Shown: piece by piece, positions 27,789 to 35,819 of the stretch
Position numbering within the stretch: position 1 is the stretch's first letter
Layout of the letters: every line of letters starts with the position of its first letter
Source: Bacteroidia bacterium
GTDB taxonomy: Bacteria > Bacteroidota > Bacteroidia > Flavobacteriales_D > Cryomorphaceae
NCBI GenBank assembly: GCA_030427905.1
Contig: JAUICL010000011.1
Location: 1 to 58,950 of the forward strand
DNA length: 58,950 nt
Reading direction: 5' to 3'
Notes under the pieces: model-generated
Told to the model about the DNA's origin: nothing
What the model saw: the letters and a program-made list of their open reading frames with translations, nothing else
Databases searched by the model: none
Program-made: the position numbers and the translations under genes

Positions 27789-29300
27789 TTAAAAGATTCC
27801 TTTTTGATTCGCCTTGTTCTCAAGCACATCATCAAAAGGCATCTCAACCGTCAAGGCCATTATTTCATCAGCAGATAGGCTTCTGAGCTTTTCAGCCAAA
27901 CCAATAAAACGGTCTCGCTCTTCTTTGGTGATGATGCCTTCCGTTAGCATATCGAATTTACCAACGTAGTTTGGTCTTTTGAATGGACGGGCACCTGCTG
28001 GGTGAGCGTTTGCTCGTTCCATTTCGTCTATGATCTCTTCACCATTTTTCATTTTGATGATGATTCGACCACCAAATGCTTTTTTGTCAGGGTCTTGATC
28101 GTGGTATAGCTTGGTCCACTTCTCTTTCTCAACAGTTGAGATCTTCTTCCAAAGCTCTACCGTTTCAGGACGCTGAGCTCTGCTTGGCTCGTAAGACTTC
28201 ACGTGGTGCCAGGTGCCGTCTTCAAGCGCAACGGCAAAGATGTACATGATACTGTGATCAAGCGTTTCACGTGTTGCGTATGGATCGAATTTTTGCGGGT
28301 CATTTGATCCCGTACCGATCACGTAATGCGTATGGTGTGAAGTCTCGATCAAAATGCTTTCGATCTCTGAGAAGTCAGAGATTTTATCTCTCATTCTAGC
28401 AGCCAAGTCAATCAAGGCTTGTGATTGGTACTCAGCTGAGTGTTCTTTGGTATAAGTCTCAAGAATCGCTCTTTTCTCTTCTCCTTCTTCTGGAAGTGGA
28501 ATAGTGTAGTTGGCTTCAGGACCATCAAGAATCCACGCGATCACAGAATCTTCTCCTTCGTAAATAGGTGATGGGCTCTTTTCGCCTCTCATCGCACGGT
28601 CTACTGCTTCGATAGCAAGTTTTGCTCCATGGCCCGGTACGTATGCTTTCCAGCTAGAGATTTCACCTTTACGGCTCTGACGCGTGCTCACCGATACGTG
28701 AAGCGCCTGTTGGATGGCCTGGTAAGTCGTTTCAGTGTCGAGTCCGAGTAGGGCACAAACTCCGGCTGCTTGAGCAGGGCAGAGGTGAGCTACGTGGTCA
28801 ACTTTGTGTTCGTGAAGACAAATGGCTTTTACCAAGTTTACATGTACTTCGTAAGCGGCAACGATTCCGCGAAGAACATCTTCACCAGATTTACCCAATT
28901 GCTGAGCTACGGCAAGCACCGCTGGAATGCTGTCACCAGGGTGAGAGTAGTCAGCAGCTAGGAAAGTATCGTGGTAATCGAGTTCGCGAACGGCAACACA
29001 GTTGGCCCAAGCGGCCCATTCTGCATGAACCTTCACGTCTTTTGGCATCCCGAAAAGATTGGCGCCACGGTCTGTTCTACCATGAGCCAAGGCTTGTGAG
29101 CGCGCGTTAACCACCGGCGTTCTGTTTACTGATGCGATGGCTACAGATGCGTTGTCAATGATTCGGTTGATGACCATGTCTTCAACTTCCGGGCTAATCG
29201 CCACATTGTCTGTTACCATTTTCGCCAGTTTCCATGCGAGTTGCTCTTCTTTTGGAAGATTGGCTTTTGAAGGATATACCTTTACCGAGTGGTTTTTCAT
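27789..29300 (-). CDS. prpD: 2-methylcitrate dehydratase
   Basis: 503 residues of the MmgE/PrpD family; dehydrates 2-methylcitrate to 2-methylaconitate without an iron-sulfur cluster. Typical motifs are VRELDYHDTFLAADYSHPGD (about 105-124) and the C-terminal region rich in ERANAHPAGARPF. First gene of prpD-prpB-prpC, which together with an aconitase elsewhere oxidises propionyl-CoA from odd-chain fatty acids, valine, isoleucine or methionine. A TACCTTTG promoter box lies about 40 nt upstream. Confidence 0.95.
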   Translation of the reverse strand: MKNHSVKVYPSKANLPKEEQLAWKLAKMVTDNVAISPEVEDMVINRIIDNASVAIASVNRTPVVNARSQALAHGRTDRGANLFGMPKDVKVHAEWAAWANCVAVRELDYHDTFLAADYSHPGDSIPAVLAVAQQLGKSGEDVLRGIVAAYEVHVNLVKAICLHEHKVDHVAHLCPAQAAGVCALLGLDTETTYQAIQQALHVSVSTRQSRKGEISSWKAYVPGHGAKLAIEAVDRAMRGEKSPSPIYEGEDSVIAWILDGPEANYTIPLPEEGEEKRAILETYTKEHSAEYQSQALIDLAARMRDKISDFSEIESILIETSHHTHYVIGTGSNDPQKFDPYATRETLDHSIMYIFAVALEDGTWHHVKSYEPSRAQRPETVELWKKISTVEKEKWTKLYHDQDPDKKAFGGRIIIKMKNGEEIIDEMERANAHPAGARPFKRPNYVGKFDMLTEGIITKEERDRFIGLAEKLRSLSADEIMALTVEMPFDDVLENKANQKGIF

Positions 29301-29338
29301 GAATATATTTTTTTGAGTTCAAATCGTGTTTTGCGCCG

Positions 29339-29346
29339 CAAAGGTA
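29339..29346 (-). promoter_or_regulatory. prp operon -7 box
   Basis: TACCTTTG on the minus strand, a perfect TAnnTTTG, ending 38 nt before the prpD ATG. It faces away from the TAACTTTG box at 29464. Confidence 0.55.
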
Positions 29347-29463
29347 ATGAATCGAAGCGTTCTTTTAGTGGTTTCAGGCGCCGTTCACTCCCCAGAATTC
29401 TAAGATGCAGATAGACCTGTTGAAAACAGCCATATTTTTCATGGAATTCAAGAAACAAGACAT

Positions 29464-29471
29464 TAACTTTG
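29464..29471 (+). promoter_or_regulatory. -7 box of the 156-residue protein gene
   Basis: TAACTTTG, a perfect TAnnTTTG, 20 nt before the ATG at 29492, predicting a leader of about 15 nt. Confidence 0.55.
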
Positions 29472-29491
29472 CGCCCATCTAAAACGACAAG

Positions 29492-29962
29492 ATGATCGAG
29501 ATTAAAAAAGCGTTTCAATCTATTTCAGAAGCTGAGTTTAACCAACTTGTTGATGCACCAGTGTGGCTTGCGCTACTCGCAGCGATTAGTAACGACGGGG
29601 AAATTCATCCTTCTGAAAAAGCAGACGCCGTGAAGTTGGCACACCTTAGAACGTTTACTTCGTCAAAAACGCTTCAAGAGTTTTACAAGCGGGTAGATGA
29701 GAAATTTGAATCGCGATTTGATACGCTCATATCTAGACTTCCAGCCACAGAGCACGATAAAGTCTTGTACATAGAAGGTCAAATCAAACAAGTTCACAAC
29801 ATCTTGCTCAAGCTCGATATGGATGTCGCTGAAGCGCTCGAAGCTAGTTTCTCAAGTTTTTACGAGCACGTGTTCAAGTCGGAGCAGAGTTTCTTTCAAT
29901 TCTTCGCCCTTCCGCTTGTCTCCAATAGGCTCAATAAGCAGTCGGGTCACTACGAAGTGTAA
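29492..29962 (+). CDS. Small soluble helical protein, weakly TerB-like, function unknown
   Basis: 156 residues, no signal peptide or membrane segment, mostly helical by composition. The segment WLALLAAISNDGEIHPSEKAD (about 25-45) resembles the start of TerB/TerB-like tellurite-resistance modules, which carry an Asp-rich turn. I cannot assign it to a family with confidence. It has its own promoter box, is divergent from the prp operon, and its stop lies 3 bp from that of the Crp/Fnr gene, with which it is convergent. Confidence 0.75.
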   Translation: MIEIKKAFQSISEAEFNQLVDAPVWLALLAAISNDGEIHPSEKADAVKLAHLRTFTSSKTLQEFYKRVDEKFESRFDTLISRLPATEHDKVLYIEGQIKQVHNILLKLDMDVAEALEASFSSFYEHVFKSEQSFFQFFALPLVSNRLNKQSGHYEV

Positions 29963-29964
29963 TT

Positions 29965-30642
29965 TTAGGCGATCTTGTCAAGATCTCTGATCAGTATTTT
30001 TCCACGCTCGAAGTAAATCTGGTTTTCTTCTCGCAGCATGTTGAGTACTTCACTCACTGTTTGTCGTGAAGTGGCAGTTAGCTTGGCTATATCTTTATGG
30101 GTCAATTTGGTTTTGATCATGACTTCATGCCCAATGGCTTGACCTTTCCACTCGGCAGCTTCTTTGAGGAATTCTACGATGCGCGTTCGGGCATCACGAA
30201 ATGCGAGTAACTCGATCTTTCGCTCTAGGCGCTGAATGCGCAGCCCCATCCACTTTAGAACTCGTAGGCTCATATCACTGTCGTTGAGCATGAGATTGCG
30301 AATGTCTTCGATGCTCAGCATACAAACTAGCGTGTTGTTGTCCATGGCTTCGGCAAACTCCGTGCGTTTCTTCTCACCCGCAAGTGCCATTTCTCCAAAT
30401 ACTTCACCGTTGGTCAGTATTGCTCGCGTCACTTCCTTACCGTCTTCAAGGTACTTGCCAATTTTCACCCGGCCTTGTACCACCACATGCAAATACTCGG
30501 CATCTTGCTCGGGTATATAAATGACTTCACCGGCCTTAAACCTTTTTGGATGACTGACCTCTTCGCTTTGACTTGACTTGATGGGACAGAGACGGCCAAA
30601 TAAGTCGAGCCCTTCGAGATACCAAAGTGCTTGTGGATTCAT
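29965..30642 (-). CDS. Crp/Fnr-family transcriptional regulator
   Basis: 225 residues: a cyclic-nucleotide-binding-like beta barrel (about 25-145, with the GEVFGEMALAGEKKRTEFAEA segment) and a C-terminal Crp-type helix-turn-helix (about 165-220, KDIAKLTATSRQTVSEVLNML). No cysteine cluster for an Fnr-type iron-sulfur centre is visible; the phosphate-binding loop reads GEMALAG..RTEFAEA, so the ligand is uncertain. A perfect palindrome containing TGTGATCACA lies 1.4 kb away at 32029 and would be a plausible target. Confidence 0.93.
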   Translation of the reverse strand: MNPQALWYLEGLDLFGRLCPIKSSQSEEVSHPKRFKAGEVIYIPEQDAEYLHVVVQGRVKIGKYLEDGKEVTRAILTNGEVFGEMALAGEKKRTEFAEAMDNNTLVCMLSIEDIRNLMLNDSDMSLRVLKWMGLRIQRLERKIELLAFRDARTRIVEFLKEAAEWKGQAIGHEVMIKTKLTHKDIAKLTATSRQTVSEVLNMLREENQIYFERGKILIRDLDKIA

Positions 30643-30732
30643 GGTGTGAAATTAGGAATAACCTGCTTGACGGTCGTCAATAAAATCGAATGGTGAAATA
30701 GATTTTTTTGATCATTCATGGCAACGAAAACA

Positions 30733-31851
30733 CTACGAGTTCTGAAGCTGATCTTTCCGAAACGTGAAGGTGTAGTGAAGCCCTGGGCCTTCTGTTGCCA
30801 CGGCGTATACGGCTTCCAACTGCTTCGTGAGCACGTCTATAATGTCGAGTCCTAAGCCCTTGTTTTCCGGTGGAAACGAAGCTATCCCTGGACCGTCGTC
30901 GCCGATTTTGAGCATGTAGATAGAGTCGCTTTTTTCTAAGCTGACATAAATCTCAATTCCTTCTTTGTCTCTGCAGGCGTGTTTCACTGAATTTGTAATA
31001 ATCTCATTGATAATAAGCCCAAGTGATATAGCTCTGTCTGCACTGATGAAAAGGTTGAGCATTTCAACTTTAAATTTGATTTCATCATCTAAATTGTAAG
31101 AGAGCTTCAGGTTTTCAATCAGAGATTTGGTGTAGATGTTCACGTTGACTTCAGCAAAATTCTTCGTTCGGTAGAGAATGTCATGTACGTTGGCCATCGA
31201 TAAGATTCGATTCCTACAATTGTTGAATGCCGCAAGCACTTCTGTGTCTTCAAACTGATCCATCTGCAAATTCAGCAAACTACTAATGATCTGCATATTG
31301 TTCTTCACCCTGTGGTGCACTTCCTGGAGTAGGGTTTGGATGTTTTCTTTCTGAGCTTCTATCTCCTTGTTTTGCTTTTGGAGTAGAGCTTGATTGTTTT
31401 TGTTTTCGGTGATGTCTGTGATCAAACCGAGCACATATTTCTGACCGCTTTCATCTTCTATTCGCACTTTGGAAGTGATGAGCTTATGCTTTTTTCCTTT
31501 CGATGTGAGCTCTTCTTCGTTCCAATTAGTTTTTCCGTTTTCTAACACTTCATCGTCCATCCGCCAGAAGATTTTAGATTGCTCGTCGCTCAGGAAATCG
31601 TAGTCCGATTTGCCGACTAATTCGCTATGCTTGGCATTCAAGAGTTCTTCAAATGCCGCGTTTACGAGTACATAGCGGTGTTTTTCGTCCTTGATGAACA
31701 AGGGGTTGGGTAGGGAGTTAATGATTGTTTGGGCAAAGGATCGGTCTGATTTATTGGATTGGTTCTGGGAATCTAGTAGACGCTTTAAAGCTTGGTTTTC
31801 AGCTTCAAGTCGTGCGATACGCTCGGTGAGTTTGTCAGGGTTGCGATTCAT
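30733..31851 (-). CDS. Soluble PAS-domain sensor histidine kinase (HisKA_2 type)
   Basis: 372 residues. An N-terminal coiled coil (about 5-35) is followed by a PAS domain (about 40-155, ending in the PAC-like KYVLGLITDITENK), a HisKA_2 phosphoacceptor with EVHHRVKNNMQIISSLLNLQ (about 177-196) and an HATPase domain with NEIITNSVKHA and the GDDGPGI loop. No membrane segment, so it senses a cytoplasmic signal. No response regulator gene is adjacent, making it an orphan. Closely behind the Crp/Fnr gene on the same strand order, but each seems separately transcribed (90-bp gap). Confidence 0.93.
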   Translation of the reverse strand: MNRNPDKLTERIARLEAENQALKRLLDSQNQSNKSDRSFAQTIINSLPNPLFIKDEKHRYVLVNAAFEELLNAKHSELVGKSDYDFLSDEQSKIFWRMDDEVLENGKTNWNEEELTSKGKKHKLITSKVRIEDESGQKYVLGLITDITENKNNQALLQKQNKEIEAQKENIQTLLQEVHHRVKNNMQIISSLLNLQMDQFEDTEVLAAFNNCRNRILSMANVHDILYRTKNFAEVNVNIYTKSLIENLKLSYNLDDEIKFKVEMLNLFISADRAISLGLIINEIITNSVKHACRDKEGIEIYVSLEKSDSIYMLKIGDDGPGIASFPPENKGLGLDIIDVLTKQLEAVYAVATEGPGLHYTFTFRKDQLQNS

Positions 31852-32028
31852 GGTTTGGTTTTGGCTTTTTGCCAGAATTGGTACTGGAATTTAACAAAAA
31901 AAGACCGCTTCCCCTTATGAACTGTTCATGTCGATGGTGGAACTCGCATTCTTTCTTACTTTCTCGTAGGCATTATTCGAATTGAAAATCCAAGGTCATA
32001 TCATCGTACAGCGCTTATCAGACACTAT

Positions 32029-32042
32029 ATTGTGATCACAAT
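32029..32042. promoter_or_regulatory. Perfect 14-bp palindrome, likely Crp/Fnr-type operator
   Basis: ATTGTGATCACAAT is identical to its own reverse complement. It contains the TGTGA / TCACA half-sites of CRP-like regulators, here abutting without a spacer. It ends 17 nt before the ATG at 32060 and lies in the 208-bp gap between the kinase and the small membrane protein gene. Binding by the Crp/Fnr protein encoded at 29965 is an inference. Confidence 0.5.
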
Positions 32043-32059
32043 TGAAACATGAAATCTAT

Positions 32060-32254
32060 ATGAAGAAGCATCTCGTCGCAATTTTACTACTCTCGCTTTC
32101 GTATTTGGGTGTTTACTTTTTGCTTACTGGAGATAGCTCTGACCGGTGGGGGCAGGCTGGTATTGCCCTGCTCTGGGGAGTGGCTTTTCACTTCGTTACG
32201 CTTAAGTTTTTTCCTTCGGCTTATATTTTTTCGGATCAGAACAGGGGCGGTTAG
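32060..32254 (+). CDS. Small two-helix membrane protein
   Basis: 64 residues from ATG 32060: MKKHLVAILLLSLSYLGVYF begins the first hydrophobic helix, a polar turn GDSSDRWGQ follows, and a second helix spans about 33-52. A longer open frame from TTG 32042 overlaps the palindrome, so the ATG is preferred. No family recognised. It is a plausible small inner-membrane protein controlled by the palindrome just upstream; coding status rests on its hydrophobic pattern only. Confidence 0.5.
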   Translation: MKKHLVAILLLSLSYLGVYFLLTGDSSDRWGQAGIALLWGVAFHFVTLKFFPSAYIFSDQNRGG

Positions 32255-32333
32255 GCATAGCCCGTGTTCTTTCTCTTTAGAAGAGACCAATCCGAGTTTC
32301 TGGCTTTACGAATTTGTGTGGCTTAATTTCAAA

Positions 32334-32362
32334 ATGCTTTAGTATGTTTTGTATTTTAGCAT
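32334..32362. promoter_or_regulatory. Imperfect dyad upstream of the XRE-S24 gene, putative autoregulatory operator
   Basis: Half-sites ATGCTTTAGTAT (32334-32345) and GTATTTTAGCAT (32351-32362) face each other across 5 nt and match at 8 of 12 positions when one is inverted. The dyad ends 9 nt before the ATG at 32372, where a self-cleaving repressor would be expected to bind. Confidence 0.45.
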
Positions 32363-32371
32363 GCAAATAAA

Positions 32372-33142
32372 ATGAGCAATATGCCATTAAGCCAAAACAT
32401 CAAGCACCTGAGAAAGCGAGCGGGCTTGACACAATCCGGACTCGCCGAAAAACTGGGTCTAAAGCGCCCTGTAATCGGGGCTTACGAAGAGGGGAGAGCC
32501 GAGCCGCGCTTAGCCACGCTTCGTCATATGGCCACCTTTTTTCAGGTCAATCTCGATGAATTTCTGACTAAGGATTTATCGACAGGTGAGCGCCAGGTGG
32601 ATGTGAAGGGAGAGTCACTCCGGGTGCTTCCCGTTACCATCGATGCGTCAAACGACCGCGAGCGCGCCGTGATCGTTCCCGAAAAGGCCGCAGCGGGTTA
32701 TCTGGCTGGCTACGGTGATATGGATTACATCGGAGCCCTGCCCAATTTTCCCCTTCCATTTCCCGAGCTGTCGTCCGACCGCACCTACCGGGTTTTTCAA
32801 ATAGAAGGAGAGTCGATGCTCCCCATACCACATGGAGCTTACGTGATTTGTGCCTACGTGCAAGACTGGAATCAGATCAAATCTGATGAGCGCTATATCC
32901 TCCTGACCAAAGACGAGGGAATCGTTTTCAAAAAGCTGCGGGTTCACTCCCAGAGTAAAACCTACGAACTCATATCCGACAATCCCGAGTACAAGCCATA
33001 CACCATCAAGCAGTCGCAGGTGGTAGAAGTGTGGAAGGCCTTGGGGATGACCTGCTTTGATCTCGACGCTTTTGAGATGAAGGATAAGGGAATGCACGAG
33101 GTGCTGGAGGCGATAAATCGGATTGAGAAGCGCATAAAGTAA
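32372..33142 (+). CDS. XRE-family repressor with S24 (LexA/UmuD-like) autoprotease domain
   Basis: 256 residues: an HTH_3 domain (about 8-65, LTQSGLAEKLGLKRPVIGAYE) and a C-terminal S24 peptidase fold. The catalytic serine is S148 in IEGESMLP and the lysine is K187 or K188 in GIVFKKL; the 39-residue spacing is close to the 37 of LexA and UmuD. An Ala-Gly pair at 108-109 (KAAAGY) is a candidate self-cleavage site. It sits 21 nt before dinB on the same strand and behind a dyad that may be its own operator. I infer a damage-responsive repressor of the polymerase; it could also act as a UmuD-like accessory subunit. Confidence 0.92.
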   Translation: MSNMPLSQNIKHLRKRAGLTQSGLAEKLGLKRPVIGAYEEGRAEPRLATLRHMATFFQVNLDEFLTKDLSTGERQVDVKGESLRVLPVTIDASNDRERAVIVPEKAAAGYLAGYGDMDYIGALPNFPLPFPELSSDRTYRVFQIEGESMLPIPHGAYVICAYVQDWNQIKSDERYILLTKDEGIVFKKLRVHSQSKTYELISDNPEYKPYTIKQSQVVEVWKALGMTCFDLDAFEMKDKGMHEVLEAINRIEKRIK

Positions 33143-33163
33143 GCCGAAAAGGGAACTGTGTTG

Positions 33164-34402
33164 ATGAAGGAAGAAGCGAATAATAGTGGAAGCGAGCAGG
33201 TGATCACCCATCTCGATTTGGACACCTTTTTTGTCTCGGTAGAGCGGTTGATGGATTCCCGGCTCAATGGTCGCCCCGTGCTGATTGGCGGCACTTCAGA
33301 CAGGGGAGTGGTGGCATCGTGTAGCTACGAAGCGCGCTCATTTGGCGTACACTCAGCTATGCCTATGCGCATGGCACGCGAGCTCTGTCCCGAAGCGGTG
33401 GTGATTCGTGGAAACACGGGCAACTACACCAAGTACTCAACGATGGTGACGGAAATCATCCGAGAGCGCGTACCCTTATTTGAGAAATCGTCGATCGATG
33501 AGTTCTACGTCGATCTCACGGGCATGGAGAAGTTTTTTGGAGCGCGACTCCTTGCGGCCGAAATCCGAAAGACGATCATTAATGAAACGGGGCTTCCCAT
33601 TTCGTTTGGGCTTTCCACCAGCAAGACGGTGTCTAAGATCGCTACGGGTGAAGCCAAACCCAATAACGAGCTCTACATAGATCGGGGGAATGAAAAGCCC
33701 TTTCTGGCTCCGCTTTCGGTGCGAAAAATACCTATGGTGGGTGCCAAGACTTACCAAACGCTCTGCAATCTGGGCGTGAAACAGATCAAAACCGTGCAGG
33801 AAATGCCCGTGGAGATGATGGAGCGCGTTATGGGGCTCAATGGCCGCGTGATTTGGAAAAAGGCCAATGGAATAGACCGTTCGCCAGTGGTACCCTACAA
33901 CGAGCGGAAAAGCATCTCGACCGAGCGCACCTTCGACAAGGATACCACCGACGTCAATAAGCTTCGGAGCATCCTCGTGGCCATGGCCGAGAACCTAGCT
34001 TTTCAGCTGAGACGCGGCGAGAAGCTCACGGCCTGCATTACCATCAAGGTGCGGTACAGCGATTTTGATACCCGCACCATGCAGGCTCGGATTCCGTACA
34101 CAGCCGCCGACCACAAGATCATTCCCAAGGTCAAGGAGTTATTCGACAAGATCTATAGCCGCCGCCTGCTCGTGCGTCTTATCGGGGTGCGATTTAGCCA
34201 CTTGGTGAGCGGGGGCTACCAAATACACTTATTTGACGATACCGAAGAGATGATCAGTCTCTACCAGGCCATGGACAAAATGCGCGACCGGTACGGAGAT
34301 CGAGCCGTTATCAGAGCGTCGGGGATGGGGGCCAAATCCCTAGGTCGTTTTAATCCCTTTAATGGGGAACCACCGCCGTTGCTGGCTAATAGGCATCAGT
34401 AA
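33164..34402 (+). CDS. dinB: Y-family DNA polymerase (DNA polymerase IV, DinB/UmuC type)
   Basis: 412 residues from ATG 33164; the frame can also start at GTG 33158. Translesion polymerase with the catalytic palm motifs ITHLDLDTFFVSVE (first aspartate near 18) and SSIDEFYVDLTG (aspartate-glutamate pair near 112). The Y-family thumb (GVKQIKTVQEMP, helix-hairpin-helix) and little-finger domain follow. The end RFNPFN...LANRHQ lacks a clear beta-clamp QLxLF motif. It is the second gene behind the S24 regulator. Hand counts of two lines (33901 and 34141) give 34 and 33 G/C of 60, richer than flanking genes, so horizontal acquisition is possible. Confidence 0.95.
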   Translation: MKEEANNSGSEQVITHLDLDTFFVSVERLMDSRLNGRPVLIGGTSDRGVVASCSYEARSFGVHSAMPMRMARELCPEAVVIRGNTGNYTKYSTMVTEIIRERVPLFEKSSIDEFYVDLTGMEKFFGARLLAAEIRKTIINETGLPISFGLSTSKTVSKIATGEAKPNNELYIDRGNEKPFLAPLSVRKIPMVGAKTYQTLCNLGVKQIKTVQEMPVEMMERVMGLNGRVIWKKANGIDRSPVVPYNERKSISTERTFDKDTTDVNKLRSILVAMAENLAFQLRRGEKLTACITIKVRYSDFDTRTMQARIPYTAADHKIIPKVKELFDKIYSRRLLVRLIGVRFSHLVSGGYQIHLFDDTEEMISLYQAMDKMRDRYGDRAVIRASGMGAKSLGRFNPFNGEPPPLLANRHQ

Positions 34403-34404
34403 CG

Positions 34405-34640
34405 AGAATTGAGCAACAGTTTTGAGCAACAGTGTGAAGGGTTCTGGGTTCTGGTTTCATAGTACTTAATATTTGGTGATTTGTGTGTTATACAATACCA
34501 CCCACATTCAACCGTTTTCGCAAGGCGGATTACGTGCGAGCTGGTCAAAATTCACCCTTCTTGCTCGTCACTCTTGCTCAGTTCTCTTGCTCTTGCTCAG
34601 TTCTCTTGCTTTTGCTCACCACTCTTGCTCTTGCTCACTT
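34405..34640. repeat. Degenerate GAGCAA/TTGCTC low-complexity tract
   Basis: Between the dinB stop and the stop of the convergent barrel gene, TTGCTC (or GAGCAA) recurs about ten times, densest at 34559-34640, separated by short pyrimidine-rich stretches. Long open frames on the plus strand here (rich in S, C and L) only reflect the repeat. No gene or terminator is supported in the gap. Confidence 0.7.
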
Positions 34641-35471
34641 CTCCTTTCCTTTTCCCCAGCTGCCCAAATTGAATGTGCCACCGATCAGGAGATTGTACTG
34701 TCCGAAAAAGAAATCTTGGCTCGCTCGGTCGGCATCACTGTTGGTGGTGAGAATATCAGGCATATTGATGTAGCCGCCTTTGAATTCACTTTGGATAAAA
34801 AACATATCCCAAAATGAAATTTGAACGCCAACTAGGGCATTAAATCCGTAGCCAGAGAAGTGATACTCGTCGTTTCTGCCGAAATAGAGCAAGTCCGCAT
34901 CGGTGCGCGGCATCAGGGCTCCGGCACCAATACCCTCCGTGACGCTAACCGATAGAAAGCTCTTTCGGAAGAACTCATCGCTTCTTCGGAGTTCGAAATT
35001 TAGGTAGTTGAGACCATCGGTGTGCTCCATTTGGAGAAAGCTGGGAGCCAACACAATTTCGTCTCTATCGTACACCCCATCGTAGTAGGAGCGTATGTCG
35101 ATCTCGCCACTTATGTCAACCGTTTGACCGGGTGTTACCACGTATTTCATATGATCGAACCCGAAAGAGATGTTCCATTTTTCGTGAAAGAAGTACCCAA
35201 TCCGAAAGTTGGTTTGTGGGAGAGTGAGCTTTCCAGGATTCATGTGGGTTCCGATATCAAATTCGGTTTGATCATCGGTCGATTGCACATCATAAAGAGT
35301 GAAGTCGTAATGATCTCCTGTAAAATGGATATCAGAGTTTGAGTAAAACCCCCGGTTCCATCCCCAATAGATGTAGATGTCACCTTTGTGCTGGGAGCGG
35401 TCCTTTTCGGCCCATTGTGCATTTGAGAGTACAGGCAAGCAGAGCAAAACCAGGATGATAACCCGTTTCAT
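34635..35471 (-). CDS. Outer-membrane beta-barrel protein
   Basis: 278 residues: a signal peptide (1-18, ending SNAQ) and alternating amphipathic strands typical of 8-12-stranded barrels (IYIYWGWNRGFYS, FRIGYFFHEKWNISFGFDHM, VGVQISFWDMFFIQSEFKGGY). The end NLLIGGTFNLGSWGKGKEK is a strand followed by a basic tail. Function unknown; a membrane-pore or lipid-modifying role cannot be told from sequence. The frame extends upstream to 35558, but those codons come from REP-like DNA; the ATG at 35471 sits 4 nt behind a TATATTTG box. Confidence 0.85.
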   Translation of the reverse strand: MKRVIILVLLCLPVLSNAQWAEKDRSQHKGDIYIYWGWNRGFYSNSDIHFTGDHYDFTLYDVQSTDDQTEFDIGTHMNPGKLTLPQTNFRIGYFFHEKWNISFGFDHMKYVVTPGQTVDISGEIDIRSYYDGVYDRDEIVLAPSFLQMEHTDGLNYLNFELRRSDEFFRKSFLSVSVTEGIGAGALMPRTDADLLYFGRNDEYHFSGYGFNALVGVQISFWDMFFIQSEFKGGYINMPDILTTNSDADRASQDFFFGQYNLLIGGTFNLGSWGKGKEK

Positions 35472-35475
35472 GCCG

Positions 35476-35507
35476 CAAATATAGGTGATTGTTTTTGTGA
35501 TGTACAA
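35476..35507 (-). promoter_or_regulatory. Promoter of the barrel protein, leaderless configuration
   Basis: On the minus strand TTG (35507-35505), 21 nt, then TATATTTG (35483-35476), which ends 4 nt before the ATG at 35471. Both -33 and -7 elements fit the Bacteroidetes consensus. Confidence 0.7.
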
Positions 35508-35520
35508 GGTATTAGGTATC

Positions 35521-35768
35521 GCCCTTTCAGGGCTTGACTTCCTATCGATGGCACGCATCGGGCGAAGCCCAATGCTAGGTGTTTTGCCCTTTCAGGGCTC
35601 GGTCATTGATCATTCGGGACTTGAATGAAAATTCAAGCACATGTGTACAATTGAATAACTAAAATTGAATTTGGTGCTTTAATGACGCCCGCTGAAGGTG
35701 GGCGGTATGCATAAGCATGGGGCGAAGCCCTATGCGTTAATTCCCGTTTAAATAGAGCCCTGAAGGGG
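35521..35768. repeat. REP-like palindrome cluster
   Basis: Two hairpins of the same design occur 160 bp apart: GCATCGGGC-GAA-GCCCAATGC arms at 35555-35575 and GCATGGGGC-GAA-GCCCTATGC arms at 35715-35735. They are flanked by three copies of a GCCCTTTCAGGGC-type palindrome (35521-35533, 35586-35598, and an inverted, shortened one at 35757-35768). The layout resembles REP/BIME elements mobilised by IS200-like (RAYT) transposases. It fills the 348-bp gap between the barrel and cupin genes. Confidence 0.7.
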
Positions 35769-35819
35769 AGGGACATGTAGAATCAACGGTGAAAAGTCGG
35801 TGAAATGGAATGTTTAACC

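Noticed and set aside
32634-33294. Long minus-strand frames (up to 187 codons) opposite the XRE-S24 gene
   Set aside because: The plus-strand gene has clear HTH and S24 motifs; the opposite frames show no motif and arise from GC-richer coding DNA.
34473-34817. Plus-strand frames rich in Ser, Cys and Leu
   Set aside because: They are translations of the TTGCTC low-complexity tract and of the antisense of the barrel gene.
35472-35558. N-terminal extension of the barrel protein
   Set aside because: The 29 codons come from REP-like DNA and precede a normal signal peptide; the promoter lies between them and the ATG at 35471.
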